Of a DNA stretch of 64,000 nt, positions 51,161-62,800 are shown piece after piece. The notes under the pieces were generated by a model that saw only the letters and a program-made list of their open reading frames with translations, did no database searches and was not told the DNA's origin. The DNA comes from Aedes albopictus (lineage: Eukaryota; Arthropoda; Insecta; Diptera; Culicidae): contig NC_085138.1 in assembly GCF_035046485.1 (NCBI RefSeq), forward strand, positions 64,720,580 through 64,784,579, read 5' to 3'. Position numbers and translations under genes: made by a program. Numbering within the stretch: the stretch's first letter is position 1; the number at the start of each line of letters is the position of its first letter.

Positions 51161-51433
51161 TGTTTATCATTGAGGATAGTGCTGTAGGTTGCTACCAAGA
51201 TGCGAGGTGCGTTCACTGCAAGGTAGTTGTATTCATTTGATGATTGGCCGTTTGATTCGATAAACCGATAAACTATGTTACATCTTCAATCTTTGGAGTG
51301 GCATAAGCACAGTTATAAACAGACAGCATTTTGTTATTGCATATTATTATTTTATAATTTATTTTGGGCACTTATCCAGATGAGTTTTCATTCGTGTCCA
51401 ACAGCATTTTGTGAATTCAAGACCAACAATTGC
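51161..51433. other. Intergenic, nothing recognised
   Basis: Short AT-rich stretch without element ends. Confidence 0.35.
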
Positions 51434-51848
51434 AAAGGCCGCATCAACATTTTGTTAACAAACATGCTTCTGTCTACTTAGAGCCTTCTGAACTTCACTC
51501 ACACACCACCACCATGACCAAAAAGTGCAAACATCAAGCTTTATTCGTTAGTACACAGGGTCAAATATTACTGCAAAAAGAAACTAATGCTCAAACATCT
51601 TCGGGGGTGCGTTGATTATAACAGAATAACAGAACAGAAAAAGAAACTAATGCTCAAACATCTTGATTTACCCGATAGAATTTTCATTAGTAGGTGTCAA
51701 ACTGATAATATTTCTTGAGTTCTTTCCTTGTCAAATATTTGACTCCGTGTACTTCAGGCCTTTGGTGGTGAGATGCGTGAGTGGAACTCAGAAGGCCCTA
51801 AGTCGACAGAAACATGTTTGTTTACGCAATGTTGATACGACCTTTTTT
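51434..51848. mobile_element. Inverted-repeat element carrying a nested TA element
   Basis: The left arm AAAGGCCGCATCAACATTTT, then AACAAACATG and CTTAGAGCCTTCTGAA, is mirrored by the right arm ending ATGTTGATACGACC. Inside, 51554-51749 is a separate element CACAGGGTCAAATATT with TA duplication, related to 52910-53037. It carries a duplicated AAACTAATGCTCAAACATCT. Confidence 0.75.
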
Positions 51849-52241
51849 TTTGGTCTTGAAATATGTTATTTCCGTGAAGTGATTTACTATTGCACATGAA
51901 CATTCTTGGTGAGTCTTTTTGGATAAAAATGCTTTCATAATAATCTTCATAGACTTGAAATAGCTTGAAATGACTGAGAACTGACATGTTACGTCTAAAA
52001 ATTGGTCTTTGTAGTGGTTTAATTTGAACAACGGGTTCAGCCTTGGCAAATAAACTGTCACGGAGCTACTTCTGAAACTTGAAAGTATTTAGTTAGCAAT
52101 TTAGTATACTTTTTCTTTATACAGAATAAGGACCACAAACACTTCAGAATTTACATTATTTTATATAAAAATAATTATTTTGTGAAATATAGATTACTTT
52201 TCCTTTTCCATACAAAACGGTTCGGTTTGGAATTTAACCCT
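51849..52241. other. Intergenic, nothing recognised
   Basis: AT-rich; no exon or element ends seen. Confidence 0.35.
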
Positions 52242-52790
52242 CTTGCTCTAGAGCACCATCGATTTTCGACGAACTCGGGACAAACGGAATTACCTAGATT
52301 GAAATGACGCAATCATTTCTAGAATATGATTGTGATCTCATAAGGTAAACTTCTTCTTCTTGGGACAAAGCCTGCTTCTCAGCTTAGTGTTCTAAGAGCA
52401 CTTCCACAGTTATTAACTGAGAGATTCCTCTGCCAATGACCATTTTGCATATGTATATCGTGTGGCAGGCACGAAGATACTCTATGCCCAAGGAAGTCAA
52501 GGAAATTTCCTTTACGAAAAGATCCTGGACCGACCGGGAATCGAACCCGTCACCCTCAGCATGGTCATGCTGAATACCCGTGCGTTTACCGCCTCGGCTA
52601 TATAGGCTATAAGGTAAACCCAACTGCCAATTACTCGATTAATTACGTACTATTGATTTACAGCTAAAAATTTTTGTTAATGATTTCAATAAATTTGGTC
52701 AATTTGCAATAACTTTTGTTCAAGAACTTTTTTTTTAAACTCTTTTTTGGCATAGAAATAGTCGTCCAAATTCGTGTGAAGGAAAGGGTT
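52242..52790. repeat. Dispersed repeat, copy 2 (split by a SINE)
   Basis: It has the same ordered landmarks as 30826-31074 (CTCTAGAGCACCATCG; ACTATTGATTTACA; TTTTGTTCAAG; TGGCATAGAAAT). The Feilai-like SINE at 52351-52608 separates its two halves. Confidence 0.7.
52351..52608 (-). mobile_element. Feilai-like SINE, minus strand, inside the dispersed repeat
   Basis: B box inverse GGAATCGAACC and the full head are present. The 3' end lacks the CGTAACGTCCTCACTG word seen in the other copies. Target duplication ATAAGGTAAAC at 52340-52350 and 52609-52619. Confidence 0.87.
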
Positions 52791-52909
52791 AATACAGGTG
52801 ATGTAAATTGAAAATTTCTCAGGTGCGCAGAATATGGGGCTTTCACAGTGCAAGCATTTTTTAAGACTCATGCTGATAAATTTCAATCATTTTATTTAAG
52901 ATTCCAGTA

Positions 52910-53037
52910 CACAGGGTCAAATATTTGTCCAACAAAAATCAATGCTCAAACATCTTGTTTGACTCGATCGAATTTTCATTAGTATCAAACAGATGATGTT
53001 TCTTGAGTTCTTTCCTTGACAAATATTTGTCCCTGTG
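52910..53037. mobile_element. TA element CACAGGGTCAAATATT
   Basis: CACAGGGTCAAATATTTGTC is mirrored by GACAAATATTTGTCCCTGTG with TA on both sides. It is 128 bp and non-coding. Confidence 0.85.
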
Positions 53038-53635
53038 TACTAGCACCCTTAGTCGCTTATTCATTTTATATTATCTCATTATTTTGAAAGCTTGCACTAA
53101 TCTCACGTATCTAAAAGCAATCCGCTAATCCATTTTTAAATTTATTCCAGAAATTCCATATCACCACTATTAACCATGGCTAGCCAGCTCTAATTTGATT
53201 ATTTATTTTTTATTTTATGTTCTGTATTTATATGTGAATAAATAGTTTTGCTTGGGGGGGTTAGGAGGGGGCTCGTTTCTATGGGTATTTATCCGAAATT
53301 CACTGCAGGGAAAGGGGGGTCTGTTTAAGAAAATAGGTCACTTCTCCAATGAGTTAGTTTTGTAATTCACAAGGTCAAGACATTCTTCAAAGTAATTATG
53401 GTTTGTCGTCAAGATACCTTTACTTCATCCTGTCCTGCCACCACGCTTCAACCAACAGAAATAATTAACTTCTGGAGGTCACTGGTCATAATCCATAAGG
53501 GGGATGCATAAACAGTTCCTGCATACAGGTAAGTAAATACATATGTTTAAAAAAATATTGATTCTGTCTAATTACTGTCTTATGTTATAACAGTTCTCGG
53601 GACAATCTTATTCTCCGCCTACTTGTTCACCCTGT
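53038..53635. other. Intergenic, nothing recognised
   Basis: Contains G-rich tracts (GGGGGGGTTAGGAGGGGG type, 53255-53320). A splice-donor-like CAGGTAAGTAAA lies at 53525, but no supporting exon was found. Confidence 0.35.
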
Positions 53636-54445
53636 CCTCTGAAGTTGTTTGGTGACGCACAATACGTCTTCTTAAGAAATAGATCAATTTTCTTTGTAGT
53701 TGTTCGTCCTTTTCATCAGAACATGTCGTACAGTTGTTTGAAGACGCACAATACGTCTTCTTAAGAAATAGATCAATTCTCCTTGTGGTTGTTTTTCTTT
53801 GTCATCAGAACATGTCTTGAAGAAGGTTCACCAAGTCCTCCGAAGATGTTTGGTGACGCACAGCACGTCTTAAGAAATAGATCAATTCTCTTGTGGTTGT
53901 TTTTCCTTGTCATCAGAACATGTCGTGAAGAAGGTTCACCAAGTCCTCCGAAGATGTTTGGTGACGCACAGCACGTCTTCTTAAGAAATAGACCAATTCT
54001 CTTTGTGTTTGTCTATCCTTGTCATCAGAACATGTCGTAAAGAAGGTTCACCAAGTCCTCCGAAGATGTTTGGTGACACACAACACGTCTTCTTAAGAAA
54101 TAGACTAATTCTCTTTGTAGTTCTTCGTTCTTCCCTTTAATCAGAACATGTCGTGAAGAAGGTTCACCAAGTCCTCCGAAGATGTTTGGTGACGCACAGC
54201 ACGTCTTCTTAAGAAATAGACCAATTCTCTTTGTGTTTGTCTATCCTTGTCATCAGAACATGTCGTAAAGAAGGTTCACCAAGTCCTCCGAAGATGTTTG
54301 GTGACACACAACACGTCTTCTTAAGAAATAGACTAATTCTCTTTGTAGTTCTTCGTTCTTCCCTTTAATCAGAACATGTCGTGAAGAAGGTTCACCAAGT
54401 CCTCCGAAGATGTTTGGTGACGCACAGCACGTCTTCTTAAGAAAT

Positions 54446-54579
54446 CATAGGCGCCAACTTAGGGGGGGCAAGCATGGGTTTGCCCCCCCAATATTTGACG
54501 ATTTTTCGATTTTCCCATACAAAAAATCAGAAAAACCAGGCTTTGCCCCCCCAATAATTTGATCAAGTTGGCGCGTCTG
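54446..54579. mobile_element. hAT-type MITE inside the minisatellite
   Basis: The ends CATAGGCGCCAACTT and AAGTTGGCGCGTCTG are imperfect inverses, flanked by the 8-bp duplication TAAGAAAT, which is itself part of the minisatellite unit. The interior pairs GGCTTTGCCCCCCCAAT-like words in opposite orientation. It is 134 bp. Confidence 0.87.
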
Positions 54580-56260
54580 TAAGAAATAGACCAATTCTCT
54601 TTGTAGTTCTTCGTTCTTCCCTTTAATCAGAACATGTCGTAAAGAAGGTTCATCAAGTCTTCCGAAGATGTTTGGTGACGCACAACACGTCTTAAAAAAT
54701 AGATCAATTCTCTTTGTGGTTGTTTTTCCTTGTCATCAGAACATGTCGTAAAGAAGGTTCACCAAGTCCTCCGAAGATGTTTGGTGACGCACAGCACGTC
54801 TTAAGAAATAGATCAATTCTCTTGTGGTTGTTTTTCCTTGTCATCAGAACATGTCGTGAAGAAGGTTCACCAAGTCCTCCGAAGATGTTTGGTGACGCAC
54901 AGCACGTCTTCTTAAGAAATAGACCAATTCTCTTTGTAGTTCTTCGTTCTTCCCTTTAATCAGAACATGTCGTAAAGAAGGTTCATCAAGTCTTCCGAAG
55001 ATGTTTGGTGACGCACAACACGTCTTAAAAAATAGATCAATTCTCTTTGTGGTTGTTTTTCCTTGTCATCAGAACATGTCGTAAAGAAGGTTCACCAAGT
55101 CCTCCGAAGATGTTTGGTGACGCACAGCACGTCTTAAGAAATAGATCAATTCTCTTGTGGTTGTTTTTCCTTGTCATCAGAACATGTCGTGAAGAAGGTT
55201 CACCAAGTCCTCCGAAGATGTTTGGTGACGCACAGCACGTCTTCTTAAGAAATAGACCAATTCTCTTTGTAGTTCTTCGTTCTTCCCTTTAATCAGAACA
55301 TGTCGTGAAGAAGATTCGCCAAGTCCTCCGAAGATGTTTGGTGACACACAACACGTCTTCTTAAGAAATAGACTAATTCTCTTTGTAGTTCTTCGTTCTT
55401 CCCTTTAATCAGAACATGTCGTGAAGAAGGTTCACCAAGTCCTCCGAAGATGTTTGGTGACACACAACACGTCTTCTTAAGAAATAGACCAATTCTCTTT
55501 GTAGTTGTACTTGTAATCAGAACACGTCGTAAAGAAGGTTCACCAAGTCCTCCGAAGATGTTTGGTGACGCACAACACGTCTTCTTAAGAAATAGATCAA
55601 TTCTCTTTGTAGTTCTTGTAATCAGAACACGTCGTAAAGAAGGTTCACCAAGTCCTCCGAAGATGTTTGGTGACGCACAACACGTCTTCTTAAGAAATAG
55701 ATCAATTCTCTTTGTAGTTCTTGTAATCAGAACACGTCGTAAAGAAGGTTCACCAAGTCCTCCGAAGATGTTTGGTGACACACAAAACGTCTTCTTAAGA
55801 AATAGACCAATTCTCTTTGTAGTTCTTCGTTCTTCCCTTTAATCAGAACATGTCGTGAAGAAGGTTCACCAAGTCCTCCGAAGATGTTTGGTAACGCACA
55901 ACACGTCTTCTTAAGAAATAGACCAATTCTCTTTGTAGTTGTACTTGTAATCAGAACACGTCGTAAAGAAGGTTCACCAAGTCCTCCGAAGATGTTTGGT
56001 GACGCACAATACGCCTTCTTAAGAAATAGATCAATTCTCTTTGTGGCTGTCTATCCTTGTCATCAGAAGATGTCGTGAAGAAGGTTCACCAAGTCCTCCA
56101 AAGATGTTTGGTGACACACAAAACGTCTTCTTAAGAAATAGACCAATTCTCTTTGTAGTTCTTTGTTCTTCCCTTTAATCAGCACATGTCGTGAAGAAGG
56201 TTCACCAAGTCCTCCGAAGATGTTTGGTAACGCACAACACGTCTTCTTAACCCTTTATAA

Positions 56261-57024
56261 GGCAGTGGCAACTATATTGCCACCTACTGTTTGTATTTTT
56301 TTCTGTTTTATAACAATTTATTTCGAACTTTTTTTTTTTTGGTTTACGCAAAATTGGGACTACTAACAACGCCTGGTATTTTTTTGGTACTAAACAAAGC
56401 TTTAACAACAATTTAGGAGCCATTTGTAGTCTCAAAAATGACTAATTTTGACCACGTTAAGAAAATTAGCTCAAACTTATTGTAAAATTATAGATTTGGT
56501 AAATATTTTAAGATATAATCAAATTCTGGGTTGACATGAGCTGAACTACACAGTTTATATTATGGATAAACCCTCTCTTACCCATGGTAGCACAGGTGAT
56601 CCACTACTTTGCACTGTTCATTCAACTCTAAAACAAAAACGAGCAGAGAATTTTTGACCAAATCTGGCATAATAGTTCATTAAACATATACGAACATCTG
56701 ACGAAAAAATGGGAATGATCTAACTTATCCTGTATTTGTATGAACAGTGCAAAGTAGTGGATTACCTGTGCTACCATGGGAAAGAGAGGGTTAAGCCCCA
56801 ATCCACTCTAAAATCTCTTTTCCGGCTTTTTGTCGAAGTCAAAAGAAGAAAACTACCCTAAACGGGCAGTGGCAAGAATATTGCCACCAGCGCTGGTGGC
56901 CTAAACGGGCAGTGGCAACTATATTGCCACCTCAAAAGCTCGTTTTTGGGGTTAACGGGCAGTGGCAACTATATTGCCACCAACGTTTTTGGCCTAAACG
57001 GGCAGTGGCAACTATATTGCCACC
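56261..57024. repeat. Five palindromic GTGGCAA...TTGCCAC repeats
   Basis: GGCAGTGGCAACTATATTGC followed by CACC occurs at 56261, 56865 (GAATA variant), 56908, 56958 and 57001. Each is a perfect 7-bp stem with a short loop. The last three are spaced 43-50 bp apart near the right end of the TTAA element. They are candidate transposase-binding subterminal sites or hairpins. Confidence 0.85.
56569..56792. mobile_element. MITE nested in the TTAA element
   Basis: AACCCTCTCTTACCCATGGT, then AGCACAGGTGATCCACTACT, is mirrored by the inverse ending CCATGGGAAAGAGAGGGTT. Flanks are TAAA-like on the left and TTAA-like on the right, so the target may be TTAA with a mutation. Confidence 0.78.
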
Positions 57025-57564
57025 TAGATTTTTGAGAGTTTCTTTTAAACAAAAATTGATTTGTATATGTAATCATGTATATAATCATTTGCATAATAGT
57101 ATGCGATGATAACTCTTCTAGTTTTCTCGGCCTTATAAAGGGTTAAGAAATAGATCAATTCTCTTTGTAGTTGTTCTTGTAATCAGAACACGTCGTAAAG
57201 AAGGTTCACCAAGTCCTCCGAAGATGTTTGGTGACACACAACACGTCTTCTTAAGAAATAGACTAATTCTCTTTGTAGTTCTTCGTTCTTCCCTTTAATC
57301 AGAACATGTCGTGAAGAAGGTTCACCAAGTCCTCCGAAGATGTTTGGTGACGCACAACACGTCTTCTTAAGAAATAGATCAATTCTCTTTGTAGTTCTTG
57401 TAATCAGAACACGTCGTAAAGAAGGTTCACCAAGTCCTCCGAAGATGTTTGGTGACGCACAATACGCCTTCTTAAGAAATAGATCAATTCTCTTTGTGGC
57501 TGTCTTTCCTTGTCATCAGAAGATGTCGTGAAGAAGGTTCACCAAGTCCTCCGAAGATGTTTGG

Positions 57565-58530
57565 TGAAACAATGCATCTTATTCATATATAGATACTTAA
57601 AAATAGATCAATTCTCCCGGGAGTAGCCCATGAGATATTTTGCCCCCATTTGGATAACAGCCTCATATGAATAGGAAACAAAGCAAAGATGGGACTGTTA
57701 TGCGAATGAAGGCAGTATTCTTCCTAGTAATAAAAGCTTGCCAAGAAGGTTCACCAAAGTCCTGTGAAGTTTGTTAGCAATGCACATATTATTGTGCTCA
57801 TTCTGCGAATGTAGTGACGTGAGAAAAGTCGGAGTCGTATATCGAGGTGAGAATTCTCGACTGGAATGAGGTGACTCTCCATTTGATTTACTTGCTTGCT
57901 TGCTTGCTCTTGAGGACACTCCGTCCATGGAGACCAGTAGCAATCAACCCAGTACTGAGTCCAATAAAAAGCATTTTCCATTCGACGTAGTTTTAACGAA
58001 CCAAATCCAACAAGTAACAAGCCCAGCGCACACCTTGTTAAAGAAAACATACAGCATGATTGATGCGAGTTTTGTGATATTTTTGAATTGTTTGTAATAA
58101 GTCATGTTTATTCACTTGATACTTGCTTGATTTAGTTATATTTCGAAGTTCAGATCTCTGTCCATCTTGATTAATTAGATTAATTACCTCTCACTTGTAA
58201 TCCTGGTGATTTACTTGTTTATCTCGGACTTGGTAACAGCATGGCACCCTGAGCGATGGTTTACTCCGGACAGCAGATTTTTCAGCTTCTCGTAATTTCA
58301 AACGGCCAACTACAAGTGACGTGAAATGGTTCTGGACTTCTAGTTATCACGGGCGGCCTTTCCAATCAATTCAAGAGCTTGAGCAGACAGATATTTCAGC
58401 CAAATAGAGGGAGGCGCCGGCACTAACACGTTCAGCTGCCTTTCATGAGGGACGGTGAGTCCAACCTGAGAGGGACGGTGAGTCCAACCTCAGAGTCCAA
58501 CCAACTGCAAAGATTCACATTTTTGGCATT
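57565..58530. other. Right interior of the 9.1-kb segment, mostly unrecognised
   Basis: After a degenerate minisatellite unit (57737-57790) there is a CTTGCTTGCTTGCTTG microsatellite at about 57890 and a duplicated GAGGGACGGTGAGTCCAACC at about 58447-58490. No gene is recognised. Confidence 0.4.
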
Positions 58531-58542
58531 CTCCGTTGTTGC

Positions 58543-58728
58543 ATGATGGCTGCGGCAGTCACACCCTCACAGGTCGAGGATACTCCGGTAAGCCTTCCCT
58601 GGAACTTTATCGGATTCGTGAGCTTGCTAATGTCGGATCCGAACGGCTTGTGGAGACGGCGCAATCGGTCGCGACGGACGGACCAACACGCAGATCCTTG
58701 TCGCCGCGAAGCACCACTGACGGCAAAC
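58543..58728 (+). CDS. Possible exon in the right interior of the 9.1-kb segment
   Basis: ATGATGGCTGCGGCAGTCAC opens a frame that meets a strong-looking donor (CTCCG|GTAAGC) after 15 codons, and continues open to 62 codons if unspliced. The overlapping frame (58536-58757, 73 codons) is also open. Composition is GC-rich and coding-like, unlike its surroundings. No family is recognised and only one frame can be right. Confidence 0.22.
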
Positions 58729-59057
58729 TAATTGCGTTTAATTGGTCGCCGGTCTGAAATATAATTTTCTTTTTCAATTAGTTTGTTTATTAACATAAAT
58801 TATTTAAAATATCATAAAATTATTTAAAATACCTACCTACTCAAACTGAAGATCACAAAATAAATGAAAAATTTCCGATCCCTCCGATCAGCGTCGTCCG
58901 AAACCAAAACAAACACTGAACGAAATGAATCAGATATTTTGATATGACTGACGGGCGCCCGTTTTTTATAATTCCCGCCGAATCATTTTGAATCTTTTCG
59001 AATCTTTTGAACTGATTCCAAAAAGATTAGAGTGTCACACCCCCTGTCTTTAACCGA

Positions 59058-59452
59058 TTTCCGAAGGGAAGTATATACAACATTACATGATTTTGTTTGT
59101 AATTCTATAGTCATGTATTCATGTTTTAGACGATTTTATTATACACTCCAGGGTTTTCGAAAAACGATTTGATTTGATATTTGATTGGCATAAGGCATCT
59201 ATTTGACCTAACTTGTATTTCGTTTTCTTCCTACTGGACTATATAAAAATTGGCATTTGGTCCTATTTCGCGCGTTGCGGATTTAAATTTATGTTCTGTT
59301 GCAAAGAAACTGAAAAAGTCGTTCAAATCATTTATCAGTTTTTGTGTATGTTTCTAGATATGTTTGTTTTGAGGTGCAGTAGTAAAATGCTGAACGCTTG
59401 AAGTACTGGTTCAATGATGTCATCTGTAATGATTTTCTGTGATCGTCTTACT
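59058..59452. other. Intergenic, nothing recognised
   Basis: AT-rich sequence between the 9.1-kb segment and the tail of the SAM-domain gene. Confidence 0.4.
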
Positions 59453-59835
59453 TTATAAGCTTAATGGAAAATTTAAAACGTTTTCTCTTAGCCTAGCTTT
59501 TAAACTTAAAATAACTTGTTCGCCCATACTCTGGTTCTCTATATATCCCTTTTCCGAATCCGATGCAACGATGTTCGGCAGTCCATCATCCTCCATTTCA
59601 AGGGTCTGGCTGAGTGGAATTCTGGTGGATTCTTGTAGCGGCTGTCCCGGTGATCGAAAAAGATACAGTTGCTGTCCGGAAATATGGCGTTTGAAATGAT
59701 ATACATCTCGAAATGACACGTATGATATGCAAGCAGTTCATTTGTCCGTAAAAATATGCGGAGTGCCATGGCCAACGGTTAGATGTTCCAGGTAACGAGA
59801 GAATGATATACGCAATTCCTTGCACAGGAAGTAGT
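59453..59835 (-). pseudogene. Coding-like tail beyond the predicted stop of the SAM-domain gene
   Basis: After the TGA at 59836, the minus strand stays coding-like in the next frame. It starts right behind the stop, is interrupted once by TGA at 59738-59740, and runs to TAA at 59453. It contains plausible strands such as YLEHLTVGHGTPHIF and HISGQQLYLFRSP and an acidic end. Either one small frameshift and one stop have cut off the original C-terminus, or an alternative last exon begins at CAG|CAACTG (about 59680) after a weak donor AAG|GTAGAA. Confidence 0.45.
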
Positions 59836-62800
59836 TCATGGTTCTACCTTTTCCAGGAACGATATAAGCTCAAGTAGCTGACTATTCTTAGTTTTACGGC
59901 CACAATCCACGTTGTAAAAATATTTAGCAACGAAGCAGTAGAATAACTCACAGCTTTCGGGAAAGTTGAACTGCAGTACTAGCTTCAACTTTATGACGAT
60001 ATCAACGCAGCGTAAAAATGATGGTAGTTTGTACTCCAACCGTTGTGTCACCACATAGCATGCGTTCAGCTGTTCAGGTTTACCCACCAAAAAGATTCTG
60101 GGAGAAAATTGTAATCCGTTTGATTCAGCTTCTTCTCGCAACGTATCTCTTTCCGATCGGTAATCTTCCTCCGTATCACAAACGCGACAATTTTCTTCCT
60201 GAGCTTGCAAGATGGTGGGCAATCTTCTAGACGATGTTCGGGAAGGCTTTACCACAGCATGGAATACCGAACAATAAATTAAATTCTTGGTATCTATAAA
60301 GGAATGAAAATGAAAAGAGTGAATAATTTAAAAGTGTTGAACTAAAAAAAATAAATAATAATAATAATAATTCAAAAGTGTTCACATACCATCAGCCAGA
60401 GTACCTTCCTCCAAGTATTCTAGCAGCTGAAGCGACCGATGATCCTTGATGTTGCACCTGCTTATGTACTCCCGAAACCTTACCAGGAATGTGTCCCAGT
60501 TGTCGTACAGCGTTGTCGCGTTCCTTGTGCTTTCATATATAGAGCCGTAGTCAGCATCAATCTGAAAATTAAAATAAAACAGTCGTGGTAAATGTTTCAC
60601 GTTTTTGTTTTATGTAGGTATACCCAAGTAACCACGCTTCTCAAACAGTAATGCATGTATAAATACAGTGCAAATAGAGCAAGCATTACTCTGTTTTCAC
60701 AATTAAAGTTGACTTGATCATTAAAGCCAAATTTAAGTTAGCTACAATGCCACTATCTCTCTCTCTCTTCTTGGCGGAACGTCCTCATTGGGACAAAGCC
60801 TGCTTCTCAGCTTAGTGTTCTATGAGCACTTCCACAGTTATTAACTGAGAGCTTCCTCTGCCAATGACCATTTTGCATGTGTATATCGTGTGGCAGGCAC
60901 GAAGATACTCTATGCCCAAGGAAGTCAAGGAAATTTCCTTTACGAAAAGATCCTGGACCGACCGCGGGGGGAGCGACACTAGTTTCGCCAAGCCGAAAAA
61001 CCCCAAAAAAAGGCGAAAAAAGTCGAAAAAACCCGGTAAAACCCGCAAAACTTTTGCGGGTTTTAGCGACTTTTTTGGGCTTTTTTCAGCTTTCGTTGAG
61101 GTTTTTTGGGTTGGCAAAACTAGTGTCGCTCCCCTTGACCGACCGGGAATCGAACCCGTCACCCTCAGCATGGTCATGCTGAATACCCGTGCGTTTACCG
61201 CCTCGGCTATATGGGCTATATTGCCACTATATTGGGGCCCTATCCCACTTTGATTCAACTTCACATTGCACATTGCTCGCTTTATTTGCGTCGTATTTAT
61301 GCATGCATTACGGGTTGAACACTTGAACAGTGTGGTTACATGGTTAGGTATGAACTGCTATAGGTTGTGATTAGAAAGGACGACCTACAAATTTGGTAAT
61401 CCATAGCAGTACACCATTATCAATAATCATGCGGGATTTGTGCGACAAATAATATGATAATACTTACCAGTAAATATCCGTTCCGATCTGCAAGACGTGG
61501 CCACTCCTGAAGGATGTTGGATTTATTGACCTCAGCTTCTTTGATGATGCTTGTTACTCGCAGCAGCCAAGAGTCGTTCCAACGGTGCAAAATTTCATCG
61601 AATGGTTCCAGGTTGTTTCGTAGCCAGTTTTTAATCGATGTCAAGCGGTTTGTTTCTGTGGATGGATGGAAGTTGTTTTTGTTTATTTTCTAGTGCAAGT
61701 TTTGAATGGGTCGTATGAAAGTATTCCAAACTGGCATCATTTTTTTTAATTTGAATTTTAAATTTGAACAAGTATTATTCTTTTGTGCAGTTTATTTTTA
61801 TAATAAGCGGTTTAGCAGGTATGCTAGTTCCTAGTTCAAGCTGACAAATTGATTTCCATGTGTGTGATGCCTAGAGGCGGTCAGCTCATGCGTAGGTAAA
61901 ATAGGGTAAAACAGGTTTTAAACATTTTCTCACGTAAGCGCTTAAAGCGCCCATAATAGACATATTCAGCCTTGTCGGCATGGTTAAAATTCCAGATTGA
62001 ATTAAAGACAAAGACAATTACACCGTCTTCGACCTTGCGGCCTCTACAGACTGAACATTACAAACATTTGACAACGGACAACACATATAACACCCAGAGG
62101 CCCAGTGGAGACCTTTCCGTTTGACGAAAAGTTTTCCCCGACTGGAGCGGGAATCTAACCCACACTCCGAGGCTTACGAGACACCTTAACGACTGACGCC
62201 GCTAACCGCTCGGCCACGAAGCCCACAACAATAGCCAAACATTGTCAAACTTTGATTAACCGGCATGAATCTTACCATCAGTTGTAAGTTTGGATGCATC
62301 CGCCTTGGAACGTGTCCACGGGTCGCACTCGCCTATCTGTCGCCTAGATGAACCGGTTTTCTTCCGGTTATGAAACCGGTCATACAATAGACCAGAGGGA
62401 TACTTCTTGCCAGACGCTGAATCACGGGGATTGTAGTAGGTTGCCTGTAAAAAAAGTGTTTTAAATGGGTTTTTAAATCATATAATCGAGTAAGTTACAC
62501 GTATTTCCGGAGGAAATCGAGCTGCAATCAGGTCTGCGAAACGTTCCATATCCGCCAGTGTGAAGTATGTGTTGTTGGCAATATAATAGTCGACTATGGT
62601 GTGTGCCAATGATCGTCTGTGCTCCACATCCAGCCTTTGGTGTGCTTGGTAATATTGGCAAACGATTTTGCCTTTTTCGTTTCTTTCGAGTATTCCAAGC
62701 AGCACATTGTTTGTGACGGTTGTTTGTAGTAATCTGGTCACATGAGATGGTCCCGGCTCGACATGATGAAATGAAGACGTTCCGCTTACCGGATTGCTGC

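Larger units (their letters stand above)
56251..57142. mobile_element. TTAA-type element (piggyBac-like) inside the minisatellite
   Basis: CCCTTTATAAGGC and GGCCTTATAAAGGG are inverse ends between TTAA sites (56247-56250 and 57143-57146). The TTAA is the one inside the unit word CTTCTTAAGAAAT. The element is 892 bp with no transposase frame. It carries five copies of a palindromic word and a nested MITE at 56569-56792. Confidence 0.9.
53636..57564 (+). repeat. Minisatellite, unit about 104-116 bp, about 26 copies
   Basis: Each unit reads AAGGTTCACCAAGTCCTCCG, AAGATGTTTGGTGACGCACA, CACGTCTTCTTAAGAAATAG, then CAATTCTCTTTGTAGTT and a variable spacer ending CAGAACATGTCGT. Observed spacings of GATGTTTGG are 108, 112, 116 and 112 bp. 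Higher-order copies exist: 54714-54959 and 55047-55292 are practically identical at 333-bp offset. Open frames of 60-160 codons appear on both strands only because some spacings are multiples of three. Two elements have inserted (54446-54579 and 56251-57142). Degenerate outlying units lie at about 57737-57790. Confidence 0.95.
49945..59046. mobile_element. 9.1-kb segment bounded by inverted ends and a direct repeat (composite element candidate)
   Basis: The left end reads AAGGGATGACACTCTGATCT. The right end, on the minus strand, reads CAGGGGGTGTGACACTCTAA. Similarity continues inward for about 100 bp (several GAATCTTT words, CTGAATCAG, TTCAGTGTTTTG). The 11-bp word TCTTTAACCGA stands outside both ends (49937-49947 and 59047-59057); its first eight bases could be an 8-bp target duplication as left by hAT- or P-type transposases. 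The interior has GC-rich, possibly coding patches at 50520-50840 and 58530-58760, but no recognisable transposase. Much of it is later insertions and a minisatellite. Confidence 0.5.

Noticed and set aside
53783..56078. Long open frames with repeated EGSPSPPKMFGD-type peptides on the plus strand and matching ones on the minus strand
   Set aside because: They exist only because some minisatellite spacings are multiples of three. They are open on both strands and break wherever the spacer changes, so a repeat protein is not supported.
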